Below are positions 8,716 through 17,629 of a DNA stretch of 64,000 nucleotides, piece after piece. Below the pieces are notes generated by a model. It was not told the DNA's origin and ran no database searches. It saw nothing but the letters and a program-made list of their open reading frames with translations. The stretch lies in assembly GCF_029537235.1 (NCBI RefSeq), contig NZ_CP120639.1:62001-126000 (forward strand). Direction: 5' to 3'. The position numbers and the translations under genes were made by a program. Numbering within the stretch: the first letter of the stretch is position 1; each line of letters starts with the position of its first letter. Origin of the DNA: Rhizobium sp. 32-5/1. Lineage in GTDB: Bacteria > Pseudomonadota > Alphaproteobacteria > Rhizobiales > Rhizobiaceae.

Positions 8716-9720
8716 TTAGGTGACTGGGGGAGCGAAGGCGCTGGAACTTCGTCTAATCAACACGGGCTCGAGCATCCATTCCTTCTGCGGCGACAGTCGC
8801 CCAAGCACAGCCTCGAGTGTGATGCGTGCGATTTCCGCTATCGGCTGGCGGATTGTCGTCAGTCTTGGAAATACGAGAGATGCCAGGGGAATGTCGTCGA
8901 AGCCGATGATCGAAAGGTCCTCCGGTACGCGGATTCCCAAATCCGCGGCAGCGCGCATAAGGCCGATGGCTTGCTGGTCACTCGCCGTGGCGATGGCCGT
9001 GGGACGCGTGCCAGGCGCCGATTGCAGAAGGGTCCTGCCAAGCGTTTCGCCTGATAGGTAGTCGAAATTGCCTTCAACGATCCGTGATTCGACGACCATG
9101 CCGGAATGTTGTCTTCGAAACTCGGTGATCCCGCTGATAAAGCCAGAGCGCCGCGCGCGTGACACTTCCGTCGAGCTCGGGCCGCTGATGTAGCCGAGAT
9201 TTCGATGCCCGAGCGACAGAAGGTGATCGGCCGCCATATAACCACCGCGGGCATTGTCTACGGATACCAGAGCATGCCCCTGCAGTGGCCGGTCGACCGT
9301 CACCGTGCGTGTTCCAGCGACGATCGTGTTGACGGCACTGTCGCTGACCGGGACCAGAATGAGACCAAATGGAAGGCGGCTGAGCATCGCCTCGACCTGC
9401 ATTTGTTCTGCTTTGGGGTCGTCGTGTGTGTTTGCGAGAAGAACGGAATATCCCTCTGCCGATGCCAGCATTTCGACCTGTTTGGCGAGTTCTGCGAAAA
9501 AGGGATTGGTAATGTCTGGGATCAACAGACCGATAAGATACGTTCTGTTGAGCCTCAAATTCCGACCCAGCGAACTGGGCCTATAGCCTAGCTGCTCAAT
9601 GACACCTTCGACTTTTAGCCGGATCGCGTCATTGACCGTGCTGTTTTTTGCAAGAACCCGCGACACGGTCCCGACTGAAACGCCAGCATGCTGGGCTACG
9701 TCTTTGATTGTAATGGCCAA
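8716..9720 (-). CDS. LacI-family repressor of the adjacent sugar operon
   Basis: A 334-residue LacI/GalR regulator. The helix-turn-helix is at residues 3-25 (ITIKDVAQHAGVSVGTVSRV), the hinge follows (SLGRNLRLNRTYLIGLL), and the rest is a periplasmic-binding-protein-like effector domain ending near GFDDIPLASLVFPRLTT. The start codon is TTG at 9718-9720, placed 8 bases after GGGAG; no ATG gives the conserved N-terminus. It is divergent from the sugar-binding protein gene. Two identical palindromes, TGAAACGTTTCA, lie between them. Inference: it represses the operon and its own gene until the sugar binds. Confidence 0.92.
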   Translation of the reverse strand: MAITIKDVAQHAGVSVGTVSRVLAKNSTVNDAIRLKVEGVIEQLGYRPSSLGRNLRLNRTYLIGLLIPDITNPFFAELAKQVEMLASAEGYSVLLANTHDDPKAEQMQVEAMLSRLPFGLILVPVSDSAVNTIVAGTRTVTVDRPLQGHALVSVDNARGGYMAADHLLSLGHRNLGYISGPSSTEVSRARRSGFISGITEFRRQHSGMVVESRIVEGNFDYLSGETLGRTLLQSAPGTRPTAIATASDQQAIGLMRAAADLGIRVPEDLSIIGFDDIPLASLVFPRLTTIRQPIAEIARITLEAVLGRLSPQKEWMLEPVLIRRSSSAFAPPVT

Positions 9721-9799
9721 CAGATGCTCCCTTCAAAGGCAGTTGAGCATAAACCAGACAACTCGACGGCAGAGTAGTGCGCCAAAGAAAAATTGCCAA

Positions 9800-9813
9800 A
9801 TGAAACGTTTCAT
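9800..9813. promoter_or_regulatory. LacI-type operator O1
   Basis: Perfect 14-bp palindrome ATGAAACGTTTCAT with the central CG typical of LacI/GalR-family operators. It sits directly before a TTGACA hexamer (9815-9820) that could be the -35 element of the rightward promoter. No good -10 was recognised 16-18 bases on. Confidence 0.85.
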
Positions 9814-9874
9814 ATTGACAGATTTACTCTGTCTGTGTTTTTTGGCGAAGAAGCGAGTGCGTCGCCTTTGGCGA

Positions 9875-9886
9875 TGAAACGTTTCA
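9875..9886. promoter_or_regulatory. LacI-type operator O2
   Basis: The 12-bp palindrome TGAAACGTTTCA repeats the core of the site at 9801-9812. The centres are 74 bp apart, close to seven DNA turns, so one repressor tetramer could hold both in a loop. It lies 42 bases before the first gene of the operon. Confidence 0.85.
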
Positions 9887-9928
9887 CCGATGGCTGGAGG
9901 GCCGCGGTTTTCACAAGGAGGATCTTAC

Positions 9929-10861
9929 ATGAAGCTTTTCAAACTGGCGTCTATTGCGGTACTTATGGTCTCGGTTTCGCTTCCAGCCATGGCGGTTGCT
10001 GCCGACAAGCCCGTCGTCGGCCTCGTTATGAAGTCGCTTGCCAACGACTTCTTCAAAAACATGCTCGAAGGTGCTGAAGCGCACGCCAAGAAGCGTGGTG
10101 ACTACGAGCTCAAGGCCATCGGCATGCAGAACGAAACCGATTTCGAAAGCCAGCTGAATGGCGTGGAGAATTTCATCACGCAGGGCGTTGATGCCATTGT
10201 CATCGCGCCAGCCGATTCCCGCGCCATGGTCGCCCCGTTGAAGAAGGCGATGGACGCGGGGATTACAGTGGTCAATTTTGACGTTTCGCTCGACGAGCAG
10301 GCGAAGAAGGATGCGGGCATCGATCTCGCCTTTGTCGGTCCGGACAATCGCGGCGGCGCCAAGATGGTCGGCGAAGCACTGGCAAAGGCGCTCGGCGAGG
10401 GCGGAAAAGTCGTTATCCTCGAGGGGAACCCCGGTGCTGACAATGCCGCACAGCGCAAGCTCGGTTTTGAGGATGCGATTGCCGCAGGCAAGCTTGATCT
10501 GCTCGATTCCCGGACCGCGCATTGGGAAACGGAAGAAGCCAATTCCGTCTTTTCGACAATGCTCACCGCGCATCCCGACATCCAGGGCGTGATGGCTGCC
10601 AACGATTCGATGGCTATCGGCGTTATCAAGGCGCTGGACGCTGCCGGTCGCTCAGACATCAAGGTTGTTGGCTTCGACAATGTGTCGGCTGTCGCGCCGT
10701 TCCTGAAGGACGGCAAGCTGCTGGCAACAGTTGACCAGTTCGGTTCGCAAATGGCAGCCGATGCCATCGACAAGGCACTCGAGGTCGTCGCCGGTGGACC
10801 GAAGCTCGAAGGCTGGATCAAGACCGACATCGAACTCGTCACAAAAGACAATGTGAAGTAG
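9929..10861 (+). CDS. Ribose-type sugar ABC transporter, periplasmic binding protein
   Basis: A 310-residue precursor with a signal peptide (MKLFKLASIAVLMVSVSLPA, cleavage near AVAADK) and the Peripla_BP_4 fold of the RbsB group: VGLVMKSLANDFFKNMLEGA at the start, VDAIVIAPADSRAM, NFDVSLDEQ and MAANDSMAIGVIKAL. It binds a monosaccharide in the periplasm and delivers it to the permease encoded downstream. Ribosome site AAGGAGGATCTTAC precedes ATG 9929. It is the first gene of a five-gene operon. The exact sugar cannot be read from sequence. Confidence 0.92.
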   Translation: MKLFKLASIAVLMVSVSLPAMAVAADKPVVGLVMKSLANDFFKNMLEGAEAHAKKRGDYELKAIGMQNETDFESQLNGVENFITQGVDAIVIAPADSRAMVAPLKKAMDAGITVVNFDVSLDEQAKKDAGIDLAFVGPDNRGGAKMVGEALAKALGEGGKVVILEGNPGADNAAQRKLGFEDAIAAGKLDLLDSRTAHWETEEANSVFSTMLTAHPDIQGVMAANDSMAIGVIKALDAAGRSDIKVVGFDNVSAVAPFLKDGKLLATVDQFGSQMAADAIDKALEVVAGGPKLEGWIKTDIELVTKDNVK

Positions 10862-10876
10862 CCCCCGACAACTCGC

Positions 10877-10902
10877 GCCGCGCCGAACTCCTTCGGTGCG
10901 GC
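10877..10902 (+). terminator. Hairpin between binding-protein and ATPase genes
   Basis: GCCGCGCCGAA pairs with TTCGGTGCGGC around a CTCC loop (11-bp stem, one G-T pair). There is no T-run. Hairpins at this position commonly protect the upstream message or reduce read-through, so that more binding protein than ATPase is made. Confidence 0.6.
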
Positions 10903-10921
10903 TCTCTTCCAAGGGGCTCCC

Positions 10922-12490
10922 ATGATTTATCCGGATTCCGATGCAGCACGCCGGTTGGCAGCAGAGGCGACGCGTGCTCCAATTCTCGATCTCCAAAACG
11001 TCCGCAAGCGCTTCGGTGGCACGGTCGCGCTGAATGGCGTGACATTGTCCGTTGCGCCCGGCGAGGTGCACGGGCTTATCGGCGAGAACGGTGCTGGCAA
11101 GTCGACCCTGATCAAGATTCTCTGCGGCATCGTCAAGCCTGATTCCGGCGCAATCAGGCTGTCGGGGAAGCCTATGAGCCGCAGACGCCGCGCGATGCGA
11201 AGGCGCGCGGGCTTCAGGTCGTGCACCAGGAATTCAACCTGCTTCCTTTCTCTCCGTCGCCGAGAACATCTTCATCGAGCACCTGCCGCGCAATTTGTTT
11301 GGCGTGGTCAAGCGTGACGATATGAATGTCCGTGCGCGCAACGCGCTCGATGCCATCGGCCTGAAGGATATTGACGTTCGCTGGCCGGTCGAACGCCTCG
11401 GCATCGCGCACCGCCAGCTGGTCGAGGTTGCTCGTGCGCTGATGACCGACAGCCGTGTTCTGATTCTCGACGAGCCGACGGCGACGCTGACATCCCGCGA
11501 AACCGATCGGCTTTTCACCATCATTGATGATCTGCGCAGCCGCGGCGTCTCGGTGGTCTTCGTCTCGCATCATCTGGACGAGATCTTCCGCATCTGCGAT
11601 CGCGTCACGGTTCTGCGCAACGGCGAGACGGTCTTTTCCCGCCCGATTGGTGAAACGAGCCATGACGAACTCGTGCGCGGCATGGTCGGCCAGCAGCTGC
11701 AGAAGGAAATGGCAAGCGAAGCCAGATCCAGCGCCACGAAGGAAACGGTACTCTCGCTCGTCAATTTCCGCCATGCCCAATCGCCCCACGCGGATGGCAT
11801 ATCGCTGGATCTGCACAAGGGGAAATTCTCGGAATTGCCGGCCTTGTTGGTTCGGGCCGGACGGAACTGCTCCGTGCGATTTTTGCAGCCGAACAGCCGC
11901 TTTCGGGCACCCTCCTGAGAGACGGCAAACCCGCCGCGTTCCGTTCGCCCCGCGAGGCGATCCAGGCCGGGATCGGCTTCGTGACCGAAGACCGTAAGGA
12001 AGAAGGTCTGATCCTGACAATGCCGATTGCGGCAAACGTCACGCTTGCGTCGTTGTCGAGCGTCTCGAGGCTCGGACTGCTTGATCGCAAGTTGGAAAAT
12101 GCCATGACGCAACAGCTCGGCGCTGATCTCAAGCTCAAATATGGCGGTCCGTCGAGACATGCGGCCACGCTTTCCGGCGGCAACCAGCAAAAGGTGGTTC
12201 TCGCCAAGTGGCTGGCCCGCAACCCGCGGATCCTGTTGCTCGACGAGCCGACCCGCGGTGTCGATGTCGGGGCCAAAGCCGAGATCTATGCGCTGATCCG
12301 CAGGCTCGCCGAAAAGGGGCTGGCCTTGCTGGTCGTCTCTTCCGAATTGCCGGAGCTGATGACGCTGTGCGACCGGATCATGGTGATGTCGCAGAACCGC
12401 ATCGTCGGCGAACTGCCGCGGGCGGATTTTTCAGAAGAGAAGATTTTGACCTATGCCTATCAAGGCGAACGAAGACAGACGGGGCACTGA
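10922..12490 (+). pseudogene. Ribose-type sugar ABC transporter ATPase (two nucleotide-binding domains), three frameshifts
   Basis: The pieces together give a normal ~520-residue RbsA/MglA-type protein. First domain: Walker [13 protein letters not shown]-loop [11 protein letters not shown], signature region ERLGIAHRQLVEVARAL and Walker B VLILDEPTATL. Second domain: signature LSGGNQQKVVLAKWLARN and Walker B LLLDEPTRGVDVG. Single missing bases break the frame at 11171-11172 (CC), 11250 (C) and 11819-11822 (GGGG). Adding one base at each restores [21 protein letters not shown] and HKGEILGIAGLV. It would energise uptake through the next gene's product. I think the breaks are more likely sequencing deletions than decay, because everything else in the operon is intact. 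Confidence 0.85.
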
Positions 12491-12492
12491 CG

Positions 12493-13503
12493 ATGCAAGC
12501 AATCGATAAGACAACGCCGAACGCGCCCACCGAAGCGCCCGCACCGCGCATATCGATGAAGCTGGTTTTACGGGATGCCGGCATAGGCATCGCACTGCTG
12601 TTGCTGATCGTGTTTTTCTCAGTCAGCACCGAACATTTCCTGACACCGAACAACATCTCCAACATCCTGACCCAGATCACGATCAACCTCATCCTTGCAA
12701 TCGGAATGACGTTCGTCATCCTGATCGGCGGCATTGATCTGTCGGTTGGATCGATGCTGGCCTTCTGTGCGGTCGTGGCCGGTACGGTACTGACCATTCC
12801 GGACCTTTCCTTGTTCCAGGCCGTTGGTCTTGCAACGCTTGCAGCCATTGGCACGGGCGTCGTCTGCGGCTTCCTCAACGGCTGGATCAGCGCCTTCTGG
12901 GGCCTGCCATCATTCATCGTCACCCTCGGCATGCTCAACATCGCACGCGGAGCGGCTTTGCAGGTAACCGATGCACGCACGATCTATTCGTTCCCGCCGA
13001 GCTTCAACGCCTTTGGTTCGCAGATGGTGTTTGGCGTGCCCGTTGTATTTCTGATCGCGCTTGCGCTCGTTGCAGTCGCCTGGTTCGTCTTGTCCAAGAC
13101 AGTCTTCGGCCGCCTGCTCTACGGCATCGGCAACAACGAGGAGGCGGTTCGGCTGGCCGGCCATTCACTGATGTTCTACAAGGTGGCGGCCTTCACGATC
13201 GCCGGCGCGCTGGTCGGAATTGCGGCCATGGTCTACATGGCGCGACTGAATATCGCGAGCCCGATCATCGGCATCGGCTTCGAGCTCAATGCGATCGCCG
13301 CCGTCATCATCGGCGGCACCAGTCTTAGCGGCGGTCGCGGCACGGTGATCGGGACGCTGCTCGGCGCCTGCATCATCGGTGTCCTGGCAAACGGCCTCAT
13401 TCTCTTCGGACTGAGCGACTTCATGCGCCAGATGATCACCGGCGTCGTCATCATCCTGGCTGTCATCATCGACAAGTACCGCGAAAGGATCACGGCCGCC
13501 TGA
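12493..13503 (+). CDS. Ribose-type sugar ABC transporter permease
   Basis: A 336-residue membrane protein of the BPD_transp_2 (RbsC) family with about nine hydrophobic helices. Typical motifs are MTFVILIGGIDLSVGSMLAF, the internal FGRLLYGIGNNEEAVRLAG loop that contacts the ATPase, and AAVIIGGTSLSGGRGTVIGT near the end. It begins two bases after the ATPase stop (TGACGATG), so the two are coupled. It forms the transmembrane channel for the operon's sugar. Confidence 0.92.
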   Translation: MQAIDKTTPNAPTEAPAPRISMKLVLRDAGIGIALLLLIVFFSVSTEHFLTPNNISNILTQITINLILAIGMTFVILIGGIDLSVGSMLAFCAVVAGTVLTIPDLSLFQAVGLATLAAIGTGVVCGFLNGWISAFWGLPSFIVTLGMLNIARGAALQVTDARTIYSFPPSFNAFGSQMVFGVPVVFLIALALVAVAWFVLSKTVFGRLLYGIGNNEEAVRLAGHSLMFYKVAAFTIAGALVGIAAMVYMARLNIASPIIGIGFELNAIAAVIIGGTSLSGGRGTVIGTLLGACIIGVLANGLILFGLSDFMRQMITGVVIILAVIIDKYRERITAA

Positions 13504-13550
13504 CCTGATCGATCGATCCGCTGCTGCTACATGTTGAACAAGGAAATTTC

Positions 13551-14006
13551 ATGCTGAAGAATCTCGACCCGGCGCTGAACGCCGATGTGCTGCACGCGCT
13601 GCGTTCCATGGGCCATGGCGATACGCTTGTGGTATCCGATACCAACTTCCCGTCCGATTCCATTGCCCGCCAGACCGTGCTCGGCAAGCTGCTGCGCATC
13701 GACAATGTCTCGACCGCCCGGGCCATCAAAGCAATCCTTTCGGTAATGCCCCTCGACACGCCGCTGCAGCCGTCCGCGGGGCGCATGGAAATCATGGGCG
13801 CTCCGGATGAAATTCCGGTCGTCCAGAGCGAAGTTCAGGCAGAGATCGATGCGGCTGAGGGCAAGCCGGCGCCGATGTACGGCATCGAGCGGTTCAAATT
13901 CTACGAGGAAGCCAAGAAAGCCTATTGCGTGATCACGACAGGAGAAAACCGCTTCTACGGCTGCTTCATCTTCACCAAGGGCGTCATTCCGCCGGAAACA
14001 GTTTGA
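13551..14006 (+). CDS. RbsD/FucU-family sugar mutarotase
   Basis: A 151-residue protein with the RbsD/FucU fold markers: MLKNLDPALNADVLHALRSMGHGD (the conserved histidine), ISDTNFP-like VVSDTNFPSD, and a C-terminal RFKFYEEAKKAYCVITTGE. These enzymes interconvert sugar anomers in the cytoplasm so that kinases receive the right form. The opening and the length resemble FucU more than RbsD. Its place between permease and sugar kinase fits that role. A weak GGAAAT precedes ATG 13551. Confidence 0.87.
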   Translation: MLKNLDPALNADVLHALRSMGHGDTLVVSDTNFPSDSIARQTVLGKLLRIDNVSTARAIKAILSVMPLDTPLQPSAGRMEIMGAPDEIPVVQSEVQAEIDAAEGKPAPMYGIERFKFYEEAKKAYCVITTGENRFYGCFIFTKGVIPPETV

Positions 14007-14022
14007 AAGCGGGGAGATCGTC

Positions 14023-14943
14023 ATGAAGGCAGGCGTTTCGATCCTCGGGATCTTTGTAGCCGACACGGCCTACCTGGCCAAGCGAATGCCCAATGTTGGT
14101 GAAACCATTACCGGCACCGGCTTCTCGGTAGGCCCAGGTGGCAAAGGCTCGAACCAGGCCGTCGCCGCGGCCCGCGCCGGTGCGGAGGTCTCGTTTATTT
14201 CCAAAATCGGCCGGGACACGTTCGGCGACATGGCGCTGAAGACCTATGCGGAAGCCGGCGTCCGGCCGAAGGTCGTGCAGATGGATGATATGCCCACAGG
14301 TGCCGCCTTCATCTACGTCAACGACGAGAACGGCGAAAATGCGATCATCGTCTATCCCGGTGCGGCCGGTACCATCGATATCGCCGATGTAGAGGCGGCG
14401 CGCGAAACGATCGAGCAGTCGCTGGTGTTCGTGACCCAGCTCGAGCAGCCGGCAAAGGCAGCGCAACGGGCGCTCGAAATTGCGCACGCGGCTGGCGTCA
14501 CCACTATTTTCAATCCGGCACCGGCAGAAAGCTTTCCCGAAGCGATCTATCCGCTCTGCGACTACATCGTGCCGAACGAGACGGAAGCCGCGGCCATCGT
14601 CGGCTTTGTGCTCGACACACTGGACGATGCACGACGCGCCGGCGATGCGCTGCTTGCGAAGGGTGTGCGTACAGCGCTGATCACGCTTGGCGGACGTGGC
14701 GTTCTCTATCACACGGCGGACCAATCCGTTCATGTGCCCGCTATTTCTTCTGGCACCGTGATCGACACGACGGGGGCCGGCGATGCCTTTGTCGGTGGCT
14801 TTGCCGCAGCACTTTCGCGGGGTTTTGAGCCGGTGGACGCGGTGCGCTTCGGCTGCGCAACCGCCGGAATCGCAGTCACCCGGCGCGGCACAGCGCCAGC
14901 AATGCCGCGCCTTGAGGAAATCGAGCAATTGCGCGGACGATAA
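14023..14943 (+). CDS. rbsK: Ribokinase-like PfkB-family sugar kinase
   Basis: A 306-residue PfkB kinase. The N-terminal signature VGPGGKGSNQAVAAARAGA lies near residues 36-54. The C-terminal signature DTTGAGDAFVGGFAAAL contains the catalytic aspartate of the GAGD motif. NPAPAESFPEAIY and VPNETEAAAIVG match ribokinases. It phosphorylates the imported sugar with ATP. GGGGAGATCGTC precedes ATG 14023, 17 bases after the mutarotase stop. The symbol is given by family; the true substrate may be another pentose or hexose. Confidence 0.85.
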   Translation: MKAGVSILGIFVADTAYLAKRMPNVGETITGTGFSVGPGGKGSNQAVAAARAGAEVSFISKIGRDTFGDMALKTYAEAGVRPKVVQMDDMPTGAAFIYVNDENGENAIIVYPGAAGTIDIADVEAARETIEQSLVFVTQLEQPAKAAQRALEIAHAAGVTTIFNPAPAESFPEAIYPLCDYIVPNETEAAAIVGFVLDTLDDARRAGDALLAKGVRTALITLGGRGVLYHTADQSVHVPAISSGTVIDTTGAGDAFVGGFAAALSRGFEPVDAVRFGCATAGIAVTRRGTAPAMPRLEEIEQLRGR

Positions 14944-15396
14944 AGTGCGCAGCTCTGTGATGGCTGGAGCTTTCAAAAGCGCTGCATGCCTGGCCGAGAT
15001 GTGATCGCAGGGCATTTGACGACGCTTTGCTGTGTCCCTCCAATATGGGAAGTTAACATTCCTGGCGAATTGGGTGTGCAGAGCCGCTCTGTTGCATCAG
15101 CTTCATTTATGGTCGATCTTATCTTCGAAACCCGAGCGCGACTGCCCTTTATCTCCCGGAACTGCCGCTAGAGGAGGGCGAGATAAGACCTCTCCATGGT
15201 CTTTCAATGCCCAGTTCCATTCGTGACGCGTCGCCCGACGCGTGGGAACGTCGGATTATTCTCAATCGCGCGTTCGGCGTGAAAGGGGGCGAGTTGAATA
15301 GCCTGGACCTTGATGAACTGACATTTTTGCTGGAGTCAGGAGCAAGGTGATGGGTCCTGTTCTCCAAAAATTCCCTACGTTCCTACGCCGCGCCGT
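14944..15396. other. Intergenic region with one short reading frame
   Basis: No established gene is seen. At 15207-15350 (+) a frame encodes 47 residues beginning MPSSIRDASPDAWERRIILN and ending LDELTFLLESGAR. Its composition is protein-like but it has no clear ribosome site, and no family is recognised. It may be a relic related to the EAL fragment that follows. Confidence 0.35.
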
Positions 15397-15720
15397 TTGA
15401 GAGTTTGCACCTTGGGGCTGGAAGATGAGTTGCGCGATGCAGCGGAAAGCGGTGAATTGTTTTTGCTCTACCAGCCAATCGTCGAAGCGGCGTCGGGCAA
15501 GCCGAGGGGTTACGAAGCGCTTCTACGTTGCCGCCATCCTACATACGGCGCTCTATTGCCAACCGTGTTCCTTGAAGCGGCCGAGGAAAGCGGCAGTATT
15601 GTGGAAGTCGGGACCGGCATCGCCTTTTTGATCGTCTCATACCACCGCACCACAGTGCAGCTTGAACAGGGTAGAGATCGGCAAAACCCAGCCGTCGATC
15701 GACAAAAGCTTGGCATGTGA
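15397..15720 (+). pseudogene. N-terminal fragment of an EAL-domain phosphodiesterase
   Basis: Residues from LEDELRDAAESGELFLLYQP through YEALLRCRHPTYGALLPTVF and LEAAEESGSIVEVGT match the first ~75 residues of an EAL domain, including the signature E-A-L. After about 15625 the similarity stops and the frame runs on through unrelated sequence to 15720. The remaining ~170 residues with the other metal-binding acidic residues are missing, so it cannot hydrolyse c-di-GMP. It is a truncated relic rather than a frameshifted gene. Confidence 0.8.
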
Positions 15721-15782
15721 ATTCCAGCTGGGCAAAATATCGGGCGCAAAATCGAAACAAAACTCGGAATTTTGCGAATCTG

Positions 15783-16466
15783 TCAGGCGGCGGCTTTGAG
15801 CAACCAAGCGTCGTGATGCGTGAGAAATACCTTGAGCCTATCGCCATAGTCGACGGAAACGGCTTCGCCCACGCTCTGGCGGGCAGCAAGGGCGTTACGC
15901 CATGCTGTCACGCAGGGCAATTCGTCAAATACGCCGGCCGGTGCGATGGTGTCGAACACGTCGAAATACCGAAAGATTGGCGCAAAGACCGCGTCGACCA
16001 AGCTGAACGTCTCGCCGGAGAAGAATGGACCATTGCCCAGCTCTGCCTCGACACGGCCGAACTTGTCGATCAGGGCTTTGCGCTTGGTTTCATAGGTTCC
16101 GGCATCCTTGGCCGTCTCGAAGCCCCATAAGTCCGAGAGGATGGAGGAACCGAACTCGATCCATCCCCGATGCCGCGCCCGCGTCAGTGGATCGGCAGGA
16201 TGGAGAGCAGCCCCGGGCTGCGTTTCTTCAAGGTATTCGCAGATGACCGCGCTCTCGAACAACACGGCCTCCGTGCCATCATACTGTTTGACGATCAGCA
16301 GGGGCACCTTGCCGAGCGGAGAAATGGCGAGGAACCAATCCGGCTTTGCGGCCAGATCAACATAGCGGCGCTCGAACGTCACGCCCTTTTCGGAAAGGGC
16401 GATCGCGGCCCGCTGGACGTAAGGGCAAAGATGATGGCTGATGAGGGTTAGCTTTGTGTCGGACAT
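15783..16466 (-). CDS. Glutathione S-transferase family protein
   Basis: A 227-residue GST. The N-terminal thioredoxin-like domain has LISHHLCPYVQRAAIALSEKG (CPY catalytic position as in omega/beta-type GSTs), then PLGKVPLLIV and LFESAVICEYLEE (glutathione-binding motif). A helical C-terminal domain follows (LVDAVFAPIFRYFDVF). It conjugates or reduces substrates with glutathione in the cytosol. It is the second gene after doxX-like 16487-16896, 20 bases downstream, and probably shares that gene's MarR-controlled promoter. Confidence 0.9.
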   Translation of the reverse strand: MSDTKLTLISHHLCPYVQRAAIALSEKGVTFERRYVDLAAKPDWFLAISPLGKVPLLIVKQYDGTEAVLFESAVICEYLEETQPGAALHPADPLTRARHRGWIEFGSSILSDLWGFETAKDAGTYETKRKALIDKFGRVEAELGNGPFFSGETFSLVDAVFAPIFRYFDVFDTIAPAGVFDELPCVTAWRNALAARQSVGEAVSVDYGDRLKVFLTHHDAWLLKAAA

Positions 16467-16486
16467 GATGAAATCTCCTTGGCAGA

Positions 16487-16896
16487 TCAGTGAAGGGTGG
16501 GGGAGGGGCGGAGCGCATAGCGACCCTCACCAAACAGGAATTGAGCGAGCGACAGGACGATGAGGTAGAGTGGATATTCCCAACCGCCGTTCGGCGCGTT
16601 GAACACCCACCCGTTGCCGCCATGCGCCCAGATGATCGCACCCACAAGCGCCGGGATCAGCGCCACGGCCACCCAACGGGCATAAATGCCGAGAACCAGC
16701 ATCGCGCCGCCCATGGCTTCAGCGGCAAAGGTCACATAGGCAAGCCACCCGGGGAGCCCGATAGACTCGAAGTAGCCCGCCGTACCGGCAAGGCCAAAGG
16801 TGAGCAGTTTGGGCACAATGGATGGGCAAGATACATCAGGCCGAGGCTGACGCGCAGCAGCGTCACCCCGTATTCCGCTAGTCGCTCATGGGTCAT
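16487..16896 (-). pseudogene. DoxX-family membrane protein, one frameshift
   Basis: From ATG 16896 the frame reads MTHERLAEYGVTLLRVSLG, then LMYLAH, and is lost at about 16822. Restoring one T on the coding strand (CAT-TCC) joins it to SIVPKLLTFGLAGTAGYFES and a normal DoxX body with four hydrophobic segments (AEAMGGAMLVLGIYARWVA). DoxX proteins are small quinone-linked or redox-associated inner-membrane proteins, often next to GSTs and under MarR regulators. The single-base nature suggests a sequence error. Confidence 0.78.
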
Positions 16897-16913
16897 AATA
16901 AAAGAACTCCGAT

Positions 16914-16935
16914 TATAGATGCACTTGCATCTATA
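16914..16935. promoter_or_regulatory. MarR-type operator between doxX-like gene and marR
   Basis: A perfect inverted repeat, TATAGATGCA-CT-TGCATCTATA (10-bp arms), lies between the divergent genes, 17 bases from the doxX-like start and 12 from the regulator start. A degraded copy (TATAGATGTAACTGCATTTATG, 16959-16980) lies 45 bp further on, just inside the regulator gene. Size and symmetry fit a MarR-dimer site controlling both directions. Confidence 0.82.
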
Positions 16936-16947
16936 AGGAGGCTTGCC

Positions 16948-17472
16948 TTGTCGGTCAATATAGATGTAACTGCATTTATGCTGAATTGTTCAGAAGCCGA
17001 AGCCGCGCAACCCTCCCTGTCTGTAATACGGGCATGGGTCCGACTCATGCGTGCCCAGCAGCTCGTGCTCGGCGCGATAGAACAGGATCTGAAGGCGGCC
17101 GATCTTCCGCCACTTGGCTGGTATGACGTGCTGCTAGAGCTGTCGCGGGTTGAAGGAGGCCGCTTACGGCCTTACGAGATCGAGGAACGCACGCTATTGG
17201 CACAGCACAACCTTTCTCGACTGCTCGACCGGATGGAAAAGGCCGGGCTCGTTCAGCGTGAAGTTTTTTCCGAGGACGGCCGGGGCCGGTGGGTCGTTAT
17301 CACCGAGAACGGCCGGGCCATGCAGGCGCGCATTTGGAATGTCTATGCAGCGGCGATCCAACGGCATTTAGGCAACAAGCTGAACAACGGGCAGGCTGAT
17401 CAACTGGCTGAGCTGTTGGCCGTGTTGTCGCAGAAATCCTACAGACCGTGTCAAAAGTCTGCGGATATCTGA
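16948..17472 (+). CDS. MarR-family transcriptional regulator
   Basis: A 174-residue winged-helix regulator. The DNA-binding region is RPYEIEERTLLAQHNLSRLL, with DRMEKAGLVQREVFSEDGRG forming the wing and the conserved D-x-R-G. The TTG at 16948 is chosen because AAGGAGG (16935-16941) lies six bases upstream; a later ATG at 16978 is possible. An upstream extension would overlap the divergent doxX-like gene and the operator. Such regulators usually release DNA on binding phenols or on thiol oxidation, which suits the neighbouring GST. Confidence 0.87.
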   Translation: MSVNIDVTAFMLNCSEAEAAQPSLSVIRAWVRLMRAQQLVLGAIEQDLKAADLPPLGWYDVLLELSRVEGGRLRPYEIEERTLLAQHNLSRLLDRMEKAGLVQREVFSEDGRGRWVVITENGRAMQARIWNVYAAAIQRHLGNKLNNGQADQLAELLAVLSQKSYRPCQKSADI

Positions 17473-17629
17473 TTATGTCAATCGGATTACGACTGTGGGG
17501 GATTTCGATGATTCCGCGCTCATCAGCTGGACGAGCCTGTTGTGGGCATTCTGCTGTATCGTTTTCTGCATGATGTGCATTTCGGCTTGTCGAGGGCCTC
17601 ACACGCCCTGATAGCTTGCGATCAAGCGG

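Noticed and set aside
10102..10923. A 273-codon minus-strand frame opposite the sugar-binding protein gene
   Set aside because: Ser/Ala-rich antisense artefact of a high-GC coding strand; no start signal or known domain.
10922..12490. Programmed frameshifting as the explanation for the split ATPase gene
   Set aside because: Three separate breaks without slippery heptamers, each cured by one base in a run; sequencing loss or mutation is simpler.
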